Positions 28,395 to 38,196 of a DNA stretch of 64,000 nt are shown here, piece after piece. The position numbers and the translations under genes were made by a program. The notes below the pieces were generated by a model. That model was not told the DNA's origin. It did not search any database and saw only the letters and a list, made by a program, of their open reading frames with translations. Source of the DNA: Saccharomycodes ludwigii (Eukaryota > Ascomycota > Saccharomycetes > Saccharomycodales > Saccharomycodaceae); assembly GCF_020623625.1 (NCBI RefSeq), contig NC_060203.1:496001-560000 (forward strand), in the 5' to 3' direction. Positions within the stretch are counted from its first letter, which is position 1; every line of letters begins with the position of its first letter.

Positions 28395-29981
28395 TTACTT
28401 CTCAACCCATTCAGTGGTGCTCATTTGCGACAATCTACTTAATGCTCTTGCAAATGCAAATTTTTCTTCATCTAAAGCAAAAATACCAGCTTTTGAGGCA
28501 ATTTCTTTAGAAAAGCCATGTTTCTTAACCAAAACATCATTTTCCAAATCTGTATCGTCAATAGTTTTAGCTTTGTAGTCTGGTTTTAATTCAAAATCAT
28601 TTAAAATGGCTTCTGGTTCCACAAATAAATCTGTAAATTTAGCAGCAGAAGTGGTGGCTAATTTTCCATTACTATCATATAAAGCGTCTAAAAATGTGAT
28701 AAATCTTCTAACTTCATCCCTAACATAAACACTTAAAAAAGGAATATCCGTGATAATAAAAGCTCTAAACTGGGATGCAAGCTTTAAATAATCACCAGCA
28801 GCTAGCATACCTTCGCATAGTTCTTTAAATGTAAACTGAGCAACATGAGGAGGTGTGCACTTGGGAACATGCAACTTGCGACCCCACACAGAGACATCTA
28901 CTGAGGTGGCTATTACCGGATGTTCAGATTGAGAAAAATAGGTGTACCATAACTTAACATGGCTATCCCTGTTGGCTTTACATTCTATGCTTTCATATTT
29001 CATTCCAGGTGGTGGGACATAGTAGACTGAGGAGATTGGTTTCCGTATTTTTCTGTAATCAGTTGGTGAATTTAATAAAGTGACAACAGTTCTTTGTTCC
29101 AGTAATTTGATGCAGGGGATGAATAATTCACGCTGGATACCGTTAATATATAGGTCTTTTGGTTCTCTATTACTTGTAGCAAACAAAACGACACCATACT
29201 TGACGGACAACAACTCACTTATCAAACGACGTAGAATCATGGCATCGGCCACATCAGTGACTTGAAATTCGTCAAAACATAAAATTCTTGATTCACTAGC
29301 TAGTTCGTAGCACAAAAATGGAATTGGGTCAAAAGTATGGCTTTTGGCCTCACCCAATTCGTTTAAATTTTGTTCTACAATAATTTCATGTCTCCTTCTA
29401 TGAACATATTGCATGAATTGATGAAAATGCATTCTTTTCTTGGATAGACGTTCAGGAATAGTTTCGTAAAATAAATCCATAAGCATGGTTTTGCCACATC
29501 CAACATCACCATATAGATAAATACCTTTAGGAATAGAATCATCATAAACAAGTGGCGGACCATCCTGATTAATGGATTTATATTTAAAGGGGTGCAATAT
29601 TTTGGTCCAGAAACTTGGCAGTTGATCTACTGCATTGGGCATTTTTAATTTTGGTGGATTGTATTTTAACAAATCATCATACAAATGGCCCAGGGAACCA
29701 ATAATAGCTCTTTGGTGTGGATCATTCTTCAATTTGCCTAACTTAACCAATCTATTATATCTTTTCAATGGCGGTTCTGGCGCTAGAGAAATGTGTTTTG
29801 AGGGCGTGACAGCAGAATTTATTTGCGATTGGTCTGACAATGTTGATTTTACTTCATTTTCCGTTGGCAGCGTTGAGACAAATCTGGTACTAAATCTTTT
29901 TGATAGTATGTTAAAGTTTGAATGAACCCGGAAAATAGTATTAGCTGTGAAAAGCGAATTGCCATTTATTAGCACCGTCAT
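28395..29981 (-). CDS. AFG1: Mitochondrial AAA-type ATPase Afg1 (LACE1/ZapE family)
   Basis: An inner-membrane-associated ATPase that helps degrade mitochondrially encoded cytochrome oxidase subunits. The N-terminal ~40 residues are a presequence (no acids, several Arg and Ser). Walker A is GDVGCGKT (158-165) and Walker B is ILCFDE (233-238), followed by the family [14 protein letters not shown] segment and an Arg-finger candidate in [11 protein letters not shown]. The length of 528 compares with 509 in S. cerevisiae. Convergent with SYF1 (177 bp gap) and divergent from MAK10, as for YEL052W and YEL053C. Confidence 0.96.
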   Translation of the reverse strand: MTVLINGNSLFTANTIFRVHSNFNILSKRFSTRFVSTLPTENEVKSTLSDQSQINSAVTPSKHISLAPEPPLKRYNRLVKLGKLKNDPHQRAIIGSLGHLYDDLLKYNPPKLKMPNAVDQLPSFWTKILHPFKYKSINQDGPPLVYDDSIPKGIYLYGDVGCGKTMLMDLFYETIPERLSKKRMHFHQFMQYVHRRRHEIIVEQNLNELGEAKSHTFDPIPFLCYELASESRILCFDEFQVTDVADAMILRRLISELLSVKYGVVLFATSNREPKDLYINGIQRELFIPCIKLLEQRTVVTLLNSPTDYRKIRKPISSVYYVPPPGMKYESIECKANRDSHVKLWYTYFSQSEHPVIATSVDVSVWGRKLHVPKCTPPHVAQFTFKELCEGMLAAGDYLKLASQFRAFIITDIPFLSVYVRDEVRRFITFLDALYDSNGKLATTSAAKFTDLFVEPEAILNDFELKPDYKAKTIDDTDLENDVLVKKHGFSKEIASKAGIFALDEEKFAFARALSRLSQMSTTEWVEK

Positions 29982-30514
29982 TTCCCTTCCTCTCCGTTAT
30001 TTTTAAGCACTCTAATAAATTTTTATAGAATTCAATGAAATTCAAGATTCAAACTTGAATATATGATAAAAAGAAGAGTAAGCTTGGCTTTATAGATGAA
30101 TTGATACTCTATTGGATACTGCCCCTATGGTGACTTTACTATTTTAAGATTTAAGCCTGACTCTATATATATATTTTTTCTTCTGTTTTTTTTTTTTTCC
30201 TTTTTCTTCTGTTTTTCTTTTTTTTTTTTTTTATTTTATTTTATTTTATTTTCGGGTGCGAGAATTTCCGAGTTTAATTTGTTTTTATATGTATATTTTA
30301 ATCAAATAGTTTAAAAGTGAAAAAGGTTTCTGAAATTAGATATTATAAGCAATATACTCTTTTTTGATTGTTATATAAAGCTGTTAAATGTCAAAACATT
30401 TTCGATCGTTTGACTTTTATCTCTTTTTAGAAGCCAGCTGTGAAAATATTATAAATGTTTTTTTTTTTTTTTTTTTTTTTTTTTGATTTAAGATCGTTTA
30501 AAGTTTCCTGCTTT

Positions 30515-30545
<31 letters not shown>

Positions 30546-30781
30546 AGTTTTTATTTGGAGAAAAAAAAAAATAAAATATTTTGCAATAAAAAATAATTGC
30601 ATTTCCAAAACGTTTTTATCTTTTTATTCTTTTTTATATGACTTTAATTTCAATCTTTATTCCATGTATTTTTATTCTTTTTTTGTATGTATGAAACCAG
30701 TGACAGCCAACATTGATTAATTCTGCAGACTAATTCAGTAACCAAAGTAAAACAAAACAAAACAAAACAAAACAAAATAAA
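29982..30781. promoter_or_regulatory. Divergent AFG1 / MAK10 promoter region
   Basis: 800 bp with T-runs around 30460-30484 and 30512-30544, a TTTTA repeat near 30231-30252 and a run of AAAAC pentanucleotides (about 30749-30776) directly before the MAK10 start, probably in its 5' UTR. No gene seen. Confidence 0.5.
30749..30777 (+). repeat. (AAAAC)n pentanucleotide in the MAK10 leader
   Basis: Five tandem AAAAC units lie immediately before the MAK10 ATG. An A-rich leader next to the start codon favours initiation in yeast. Confidence 0.9.
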
Positions 30782-33064
30782 ATGAATAATGAAAAAAGTG
30801 GAGAAAGTTTAAACTTGAATGATTCATTTCAAAAACTGACACTATCTTCTGATAACATTGAAGAATCTTATGCTGATATCACACAATTATTAAAAGACCT
30901 TTCATCAAAATTAGAGCCAAAGACTATTGTTAAATCACCATTGTTTGATTTATTTCAAGGGACCCATGCGCTGGAAATTAATAACGCCAAATTAGATACC
31001 GGTCTTATCGAAAACTCCGAAGAAGAATTATTATTTGATACAAGTAAGATACCAACAGGTGAAAACGAACTCCAAATAGTCACTAGTATTTTAGACAAGT
31101 TATTTAAATTATTGGTTGTTTGGTTGGATGAATCACAAAGTTTAAGTAGCACCATCCTAAGTTGTAGATATGTGGAAACAATCTTGATTTATTACAGCAA
31201 GCACCTAACCATATTACCTTCATTTAACACTGGATCCGAAAACTTTGACTTTATTTTGAAAAGTGGGGTCTGTGGAATTTTATATTTTGTAAAGTTTATT
31301 TGTTTTTTAACTTCACAAGGCGTTCTTTTAGAGGAAGAAGACATTAATACCCATTCTTTAGATATAAATATTTTCCAAAATATGGATAGCCCAGATGAAA
31401 TTATACACTTATTAAATATTTCAATTGAAAAATTATCAATTACCAAAAATTATGAATTGATACTTTTATTGAAAATTATCCTTGGATTAACCAAAATTGA
31501 AAAAATTTTTTTCCCATCCTCACCGAAGGCACAAACTGAGGGGTTAGTTGTGCTAGATTCAATCGAAGAAGATTGTAGAAATATTATTAGGCTGAATCCA
31601 CATCATGAAGTTCCAAAGGGTTCATTTTCTAACTTGATCCAGAAAAACTTAAATAATTTTGCTACACCCAGAGATGTTGCATCTACAGAAGGCGACTGCT
31701 ATCAAAACATTGTGAGAATGGTTCAAGATGTTAAAGTAATTCTGAAATTAGACACTGCTAAAAATTCAATGGAAATTGAAAGATTTGCTGAATATTTTAA
31801 TTTGCTAGAACAAAAGCACCCATTGGCGAGAGCTATATTCCCCCTCTATTTAATGCGGAGTGACCAATCGATACTAGGGAACAAAACATTTTTTGAATTC
31901 TTGTTTGAACAGATGAAAGAAATTATTCCTATAGTCCATGACGAAAAAATAGAACAATTATTACAAGATAGACATGCTGACTGCGAAAATTTGTGTTGCG
32001 TTTTGTTTGAATGGTATCAAAACAATTCTTTAAATAAATGCAGGATCAGACAAGGCTTTAGTAAACAAATGTTATTATGGGATTCAGCTCAGGCTAATTT
32101 GCAAGACTTAGATGCTTCAGACAATAATGCCGACTTTTATCCCAATATCAACAGTTGGATCTATTTAAAAAAATTAAAAACCATGATTGATTTCCAATTG
32201 AAAGGGTTTGAATTGGAGTTGTATAAAACTTGGGAGTCTTTTAGTATCTTTTGGAGTTGCTATTGTCTCTTGCGCCACAAAGAAATTTTATTAACTAGTA
32301 TTTTAGATTATATTTCTAAAGAAACCAGTCATATTAAAAATATAAATAAAAAGGCTAAAAAACTACAAGGCGAGAGGAGGGAGAAAATGAAAAAACAGTA
32401 CAAGTTAATGGTGAATACTGTCATGCCCGAATTAATTAAAACGGGGAAAAATATTCAATTCGAACTAATGAATAATAATATCTGTAAAAAATTATGCCTT
32501 GTAGAACTTATTCAATTTGGAATATTGAAGTCATATAATAAAGTAGACAATAAACTATCTAGTTCTATGGCTTGGAACGACCCAGAGTTATTGCATAATC
32601 TACGATTTAAAAGTTTCCAAAGCATTGGAATTCCTGAGTTGCCAAGTTTCAAAGAATATAACCAGGCACTAGAAGAATTGCTAATTCCAGAATCTCTGTT
32701 AGATGTTAAATTGGTCCAAACGGTTGATTTTATAGATAAAGAGTTACTAGAGGTTAAACATGGTATTGAACAGATCTTGAAAAGCATTGGAACTTCCAGA
32801 AAGGGTAAAAATAGTGATGATTTGTTTAAAACAAATTTAAATTTAGTGTTGGAAGAATCTTTTGTATGGTATACCAGCTTACTAAATTCAGTATCTGAAT
32901 TAAAGATTAATGCACATGGTTTTATAAAAAATCTTTCTGCCAATAGTAAAAAGGATAAAAGCGAATGTAGAGTAGAATTGGTAATTCCTGATAAATGTAA
33001 TCCAATGTTTCCAATTCTTAAACTTTATAGTGGTAACAATAGTAATAGTATGCGTGTGAATTAA
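30782..33064 (+). CDS. MAK10: NatC N-terminal acetyltransferase auxiliary subunit Mak10 (Naa35)
   Basis: The large auxiliary subunit of NatC, which acetylates proteins starting Met-hydrophobic. The 760-residue protein (733 in S. cerevisiae) shows the family N-terminal segment ADITQLLKDLSSKL and the signature FDLFQGTHALEINNAKLDTG (about residues 58-78), here preceded by SPL. The rest is helical with no enzyme motifs, as expected. Placed between AFG1 and RPL12, matching YEL053C between YEL052W and YEL054C with orientation preserved. Confidence 0.93.
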   Translation: MNNEKSGESLNLNDSFQKLTLSSDNIEESYADITQLLKDLSSKLEPKTIVKSPLFDLFQGTHALEINNAKLDTGLIENSEEELLFDTSKIPTGENELQIVTSILDKLFKLLVVWLDESQSLSSTILSCRYVETILIYYSKHLTILPSFNTGSENFDFILKSGVCGILYFVKFICFLTSQGVLLEEEDINTHSLDINIFQNMDSPDEIIHLLNISIEKLSITKNYELILLLKIILGLTKIEKIFFPSSPKAQTEGLVVLDSIEEDCRNIIRLNPHHEVPKGSFSNLIQKNLNNFATPRDVASTEGDCYQNIVRMVQDVKVILKLDTAKNSMEIERFAEYFNLLEQKHPLARAIFPLYLMRSDQSILGNKTFFEFLFEQMKEIIPIVHDEKIEQLLQDRHADCENLCCVLFEWYQNNSLNKCRIRQGFSKQMLLWDSAQANLQDLDASDNNADFYPNINSWIYLKKLKTMIDFQLKGFELELYKTWESFSIFWSCYCLLRHKEILLTSILDYISKETSHIKNINKKAKKLQGERREKMKKQYKLMVNTVMPELIKTGKNIQFELMNNNICKKLCLVELIQFGILKSYNKVDNKLSSSMAWNDPELLHNLRFKSFQSIGIPELPSFKEYNQALEELLIPESLLDVKLVQTVDFIDKELLEVKHGIEQILKSIGTSRKGKNSDDLFKTNLNLVLEESFVWYTSLLNSVSELKINAHGFIKNLSANSKKDKSECRVELVIPDKCNPMFPILKLYSGNNSNSMRVN

Positions 33065-33543
33065 TATATATCTATATTATGTAAATACAAGTATTTCCCG
33101 TCAAAAGAAATTATTTTCTTTTTTACCATTTTTAGACAGAGTAACAGACAATTCTTGTGCTTGTGTGGTAATTTTTAAGTACTTGTGATATCTTTTGCGC
33201 AACATGAACAAGTTTGACATTTATCGTTTATACGCTGTAACTTTCTTACTGAGATTGGGATTGGGTCGTAGTTTAACTCATAACTGCTAACGATTTTTGA
33301 GGCGGTAAATGGGAAATATATATCTGTAATAAAGTAATAAATTGTGACATAAACATCTGTACATTCTAAAAGCTTTTAACCTAAAAAAACCTTTTTTAAA
33401 AAAAAAAAAATAGAAAGAAAAAAGAATACATCCAAAAAATAGAGCAGCTAAACTTGCCATGCAGTTATTATAGAAATGTATAAAATTTATCTAGATTATT
33501 TACCATTTTAATTTTTTTTTTTTAATTTTTTTTTCTTTTGGAG

Positions 33544-33579
<36 letters not shown>

Positions 33580-34101
33580 TTATTCAAAATATGTGGTAAA
33601 AATACGTGGTTATATTTTTATTTAATTTTTTTTTTTTTCCCCCAAGAATATATTCCCTTTAAAATCAAAAATGTTTTTAAGCTGTTCTGCCTAAATCTGT
33701 TTCCTACTTATTTTCCCTTTCCACACGATTGCTCTGGTAAATATTTTTCCCTTTAATTTTTCTCTTTTTTCTTTCGTTACCACTCCCCTCATTAGAATAT
33801 TCACGAAAATTTTATTATTATATATTTTTTTTTTTTTTTTTTTTTTAATAAATTAAACAGTTTTATTTTCCATTATTTTACCAAAGATACATTTTCGTAA
33901 AATTTGCTTAATAATGATTATCCTTAAGTTTTAAACTCTTTCTGCTATGATGCTTCTTCTATATATTTTTTTGTACAACATACTTAACAGATTCCATTCT
34001 CTTTCTTTTATATCAATTTACCTTTGTTTAGTTCGTTCCCTTTCTACTTTTTAAGGAAATTAAAACTCCCAGAACAACTATAGATTCATTCAGAAGTCAA
34101 G
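33065..34101. promoter_or_regulatory. Long MAK10 / RPL12 intergenic region
   Basis: 1,037 bp, mostly the RPL12 upstream region. It contains a 30-A run (33548-33577), several T-runs, CT-rich pyrimidine sequence from about 33710 to 34080 and a CACTCCCCTC patch near 33780. No clear Rap1 consensus (CACCCATACA) was found, though ribosomal protein promoters often have one. No gene seen. Confidence 0.5.
33548..33577. repeat. 30-bp poly(dA) tract
   Basis: Uninterrupted A-run about 530 bp upstream of RPL12. Confidence 0.95.
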
Positions 34102-34599
34102 ATGCCTCCAAAATTTGATCCAAATGAAGTTAAATTTTTATACTTGAGAGCTGTTGGTGGTGAAGTCGGTGCTTCCGCTGCTTTGGCTCCAAAGATTGGT
34201 CCATTGGGTTTATCTCCAAAGAAGGTCGGTGAAGATATTGCTAAAGCCACCAAAGCTTTCAAGGGTATCAAAGTTACTGTCCAATTGAGAATCCAAAACA
34301 GACAAGCCGTTGCCTCTGTTGTTCCATCTGCTTCCTCTTTGGTTATTACTGCCTTGAAAGAACCACCAAGAGACAGAAAGAAGGAAAAGAATGTCAAACA
34401 CAGTGGTAACTTACAATTGGAAGACATTATTGAAATTGCCAGACAAATGAGAGAAAAATCTTTTGGTAAGACATTGGCTTCTGTCACCAAAGAAATTTTG
34501 GGTACTGCTCAATCTATTGGTTGTCGTGTTAATTTCAAGAATCCACATGATATCATTGAAGCCATTAATGCCGGTGAAATTGAAATTCCAGAAAACTAA
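34102..34599 (+). CDS. RPL12: 60S ribosomal protein uL11 (Rpl12)
   Basis: Cytosolic large-subunit protein at the base of the P-stalk. It has 165 residues, exactly the S. cerevisiae length, and near-identical sequence ([40 protein letters not shown]). It has strongly biased codon use (GGT, GCT, TTG, AAG) unlike its neighbours, a mark of very high expression. A single copy here corresponds to the ohnolog pair RPL12A (YEL054C) and RPL12B (YDR418W). It is the hinge where the chromosome V track and the chromosome IV track meet. Confidence 0.99.
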   Translation: MPPKFDPNEVKFLYLRAVGGEVGASAALAPKIGPLGLSPKKVGEDIAKATKAFKGIKVTVQLRIQNRQAVASVVPSASSLVITALKEPPRDRKKEKNVKHSGNLQLEDIIEIARQMREKSFGKTLASVTKEILGTAQSIGCRVNFKNPHDIIEAINAGEIEIPEN

Positions 34600-35534
34600 A
34601 AGCATATACTATAATGTAAAAAGATATTATTTTTTTTAAGTTTATAATTTGTATTTTTTAGTTTTTTTCATGGGTACTTCTAATAAAAATTTTTTTATTA
34701 ATTTTGTTAAAGGAATTTTGTTTGATATGATTAATTATTGCCAAGATTTTTTCCGAAAAAAAAAAAAAGAAAAGAAAAGGAACACTTTTTGATATAATAT
34801 AAACATATCTTTGGTGAGTCAATAAATTTATGTTAAATGTTGTTAAAAATAGTTGAAAGGGTCGACATGGGGTACATGTTATATTAACTTTGTAGGTGCT
34901 GTGTATGCGTTAGCCAGACAATACTAACAATTGTGCCCGACTTAAAACTATATTGATGACTGCTTTGTGTTTTTAAGATAAAACACTTAGTCACAAGTTT
35001 GTTACACTCTGAGGTTCAGTTTGAGAATGTTCGTTGAAAAGGGATAATGTTTCTAACGGGTTCATATATGGGTTGGGTTTCTTATTTACATGAGAAATGC
35101 TTCCCACATATATTTTTTAACTCCCGAAAGAGTATTGTTTCTGAATATTTTCACTAGATATTGATCTTCAATTTAAAAACAAACGAGATTAAGTCTCTTG
35201 TCAACTACTCACCAAGATATTTCTTGCTTTTTTATAATGCGCGTGGATATATTGGTCCATTTCAGTGACATACATTTTCTTGGATTATTTAAAAAAAGAT
35301 TTTTTTTTTTTTTTTTTTTTTTTTACTAATTATGTACTCATTAATATATGAATTTTTTCGGTTCTTTTTTTCATTTTTTTTTTTCATTTTATTTCATTTT
35401 TTTCTTCCTCTCTTTTTAACAATCAGCAACTTGTGATGCTCAGTTTTTAATGGCAAACGTTTTCTGATTTCAATACCACCGTATTTGCCAAATAAATAGA
35501 GGCATAGAACTTAATCAAAGTCCAATCTTTATAA
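34600..35534. other. Intergenic RPL12 / RAD30
   Basis: 935 bp with A-runs (34756-34768) and T-runs (35302-35324), and a more mixed stretch at 34850-35100. No gene. A weak box C/D-like pattern near 34953-35012 was considered and rejected. Confidence 0.5.
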
Positions 35535-37481
35535 ATGCCTAGCAAATTCACTTGGAGGGATTTACTAGCTTTAAACTCTAAAGAACAATCATTTAACACA
35601 CCATTATCATGTATTTGTCACATCGATATCAATGCCTTTTTTTCGCAATTTGAACAGCTCAGGTGTAAATTTACAGAAAATGATCCTGTTGTTTGTATTC
35701 AATGGAACAGTTTAATTGCTGTCTCGTATGCAGCTAGGAAATATGGGATAAAACGAATGGATTCATTAGAAGAAGCCAAAAAAAAATGTCCAAAGTTAAT
35801 TCCAATACATACAGCGGTTTTTAAAAAGGGCGAAAGTTTTTGGTCCTATAAACCATTTGGTTATAACATAGACCCCTCCAACCACAAAGTTTCTTTGGAT
35901 CCGTATAGAAGAGAAAGTAGAAAGATTTTAAAGTGTTTCCAAAAGTACTGTGATCAAGTGGAAAAAGCTAGCGTCGATGAAGCCTTTTTAGATTTGGGTA
36001 GGATTATTTTCAAGGAAATTATGACCTGCAAATTTTTTGGAAAAATACAAAACACATTTATCCATGGAGATTATAAATTGGATGAGAAATTACCTGATTT
36101 ATTTGATATAGTGAGCCATAATAGTATTGAGAAAGATTCTGAAGAATACTGGAAATTTCTGGGCGACGTATTTAACCCTAACAAGAGATCAATTTTTGTC
36201 GATTGGGATGATATTTCTATACTTATAGGGTCCAAACATTGTTTTAAAATACAGCAAATTATTAGAAATGAATTTGGGTATATGACATCATGTGGGGTTA
36301 GTAATTGTAAAAGTATATCTAAATTGGCATCTGATTTCAAGAAACCAAACGGCCACACAATTATAAAAACAAATTGTCTTGAAGATTTTTTAGACCAGGG
36401 GAAATTTGAAATAACTTCATTTTGGACTTTTGGCGGGATTAAGGGCAAAGAACTTGTGGAAATATTAGGGTTGCCTCAAGAAAATAGCATAAGTTATATA
36501 AGAGAAAGTTGGCCCAATTCGCATTTAGAACTCCTGGAATATTTGAAAACTAAATTGCTTGCTTTATCCGAATTTAAAACTTATAGTATCAAAGTAGAGT
36601 CTTCGCAAGAGTGCGAACTGGTCTGCTTGAAACTTTATCTATTAACAAGGGGGCAATGGAAGGAACTAGTGAACCCTAAACCAGTAGTAAAAAATATGTC
36701 AGCAGTCAAAAATATGCGCGGAGGCACGTGCGCTTGTCTACAAGATTGTTATTCCTGGCTAAAGGTGTTCTGTAGTGAGTTGAGCAGTAGGGTTAACGAA
36801 TTAGAAAAGGAATATAATAAAGCCATTATCCCTAAAACTATCCATGTTGCGTTTAGAGGGTGCGAAAAGTACCAATTTGTCAAACGCTCTAAAAGCAGTG
36901 GCCTACTGTTAACAAGTTCCAAAACAACCTATGAAGCGCTATATAAGAATGCTATAGAATTAATGCAGGAATTAGACAAGGCTTATAAACAAGTTATGTA
37001 TCCGTTAACCAATTTAAATATGTCGATTTCAAATATGGAAATACTAAGTGCCGGTTCGTCAGTAATAGATTTATTTCAAAAGAATATGAACACAAAAAAT
37101 ACCAATGATATCGTAAACACTAAAGATTGTGGAGCACCTTTGGAACAAGCAACAAAAAAAGACGCTATTGCTAGTGAAGGTGCTTCATTTTACCAATGTG
37201 ACCAATGTGACATGTCATTTAGTGAAAAAAAAGAATACAACGAACATGTGGATTACCATTATGCTATGAAGCTTTCTGAAAATTTGAATGGAGCTGATGA
37301 ATTTTCCACATCATTATCTTATGGTGAAAGGTTACTTTTATTTGGTAATAAATCAAATCATAACAATAGTATTAGTAATAGTAATAATAATAATAATAAT
37401 AATGGTAAAGTGCTGAAGAAGAAAGTTGAGACTGCGACTACCAATAAAAAAGTTGGTATTCTTAAATATTTTGATACTTAA
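35535..37481 (+). CDS. RAD30: DNA polymerase eta (Rad30)
   Basis: A Y-family polymerase that bypasses UV photoproducts. The palm carboxylates are Asp31 (CHIDINAFFSQ) and Asp148-Glu149 in the SVDEAFLDLG motif, and YAARKYGIKRMDS holds the incoming nucleotide contact residues. Little-finger and thumb regions follow. A ubiquitin-binding zinc finger near the C-terminus has Cys555, Cys558, His571 and His575. The last residues ILKYF resemble the hydrophobic end of a PCNA-interacting (PIP) box. The length of 648 compares with 632 in S. cerevisiae. An Asn run lies between the zinc finger and the PIP-like end. Position matches YDR419W after RPL12B. Confidence 0.96.
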   Translation: MPSKFTWRDLLALNSKEQSFNTPLSCICHIDINAFFSQFEQLRCKFTENDPVVCIQWNSLIAVSYAARKYGIKRMDSLEEAKKKCPKLIPIHTAVFKKGESFWSYKPFGYNIDPSNHKVSLDPYRRESRKILKCFQKYCDQVEKASVDEAFLDLGRIIFKEIMTCKFFGKIQNTFIHGDYKLDEKLPDLFDIVSHNSIEKDSEEYWKFLGDVFNPNKRSIFVDWDDISILIGSKHCFKIQQIIRNEFGYMTSCGVSNCKSISKLASDFKKPNGHTIIKTNCLEDFLDQGKFEITSFWTFGGIKGKELVEILGLPQENSISYIRESWPNSHLELLEYLKTKLLALSEFKTYSIKVESSQECELVCLKLYLLTRGQWKELVNPKPVVKNMSAVKNMRGGTCACLQDCYSWLKVFCSELSSRVNELEKEYNKAIIPKTIHVAFRGCEKYQFVKRSKSSGLLLTSSKTTYEALYKNAIELMQELDKAYKQVMYPLTNLNMSISNMEILSAGSSVIDLFQKNMNTKNTNDIVNTKDCGAPLEQATKKDAIASEGASFYQCDQCDMSFSEKKEYNEHVDYHYAMKLSENLNGADEFSTSLSYGERLLLFGNKSNHNNSISNSNNNNNNNGKVLKKKVETATTNKKVGILKYFDT

Positions 37482-38196
37482 TATAAAACAGAATTTTTAA
37501 TAAGGAGATTTTTTTTAATGCACCAAAAAAGAAAAATAGAAAAAAGTGTTCTAAAAATAACCGAAATGTTGCAAAATTACCTCCGCGAAGAAAGACACGA
37601 AACATTGTTTTTGTTTTCATTTGTTTTATTTTTTATTTTTTTTTATTTTTTTTTATTTTTTTGAGAATTTCTGTGTGAAAGAAAACTGGGAAAAAAAAAA
37701 ACAGTTTAATGTGGATCTTTCCCCCTCTCCATTCGGCTTTTTATTAACTGACGTAATTAACCGACGTTCAAGTTTTTCTTCTTTTCTTTTCCTTTTCTTT
37801 TCTTTTCTGTCGGAAAGGGTCCATAATACGCTTGAGGAAGGCCTTTTACGATCTTAGAAAAAGTTAACCTAAATTTAATCAACAAAAGGATCTCACAACT
37901 GAATTAAGAAAGAAACATAGAAATTATCAAGCATTTCTTAGAATTCTCATTCTTTTCAATTTATTAAGTATCGTTTGCTACATAAAATAAAAAAGAAGAA
38001 GCAATAATAGCATACAATTATATGAAAATATAACCATAGGTAAAATAAATATTTCATTTTTAATTACCATTTTGATAGATAAAGATTTTTATTTACTTAG
38101 TTCTCAGATATTCAAATACAAAACTTACGGAGGATAAATGTATATATATATATAGAGAGATAGAGGGAATATTATACACAAGAAGAAAACATAATT
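37482..38196. promoter_or_regulatory. Intergenic RAD30 / HKR1
   Basis: 715 bp upstream of the mucin gene. Low-complexity T-rich sequence near 37621-37665, TTTTC repeats near 37780-37806 and a TATATA plus GAGA tract just before the HKR1 start. No gene supported. Confidence 0.45.

Noticed and set aside
34743-34765. TTTTTTCCGAAA near 34750 as centromere CDEIII
   Set aside because: The flanking bases do not fit the CDEIII consensus and no CDEI lies at the needed spacing.
34953-35012. A second box C/D-like pattern (TTGATGA then CTGA) between RPL12 and RAD30
   Set aside because: Box C lacks the leading purine and the possible AAACT/AGTTT stem is 4-5 nt away from the boxes, so the kink-turn would not form normally.
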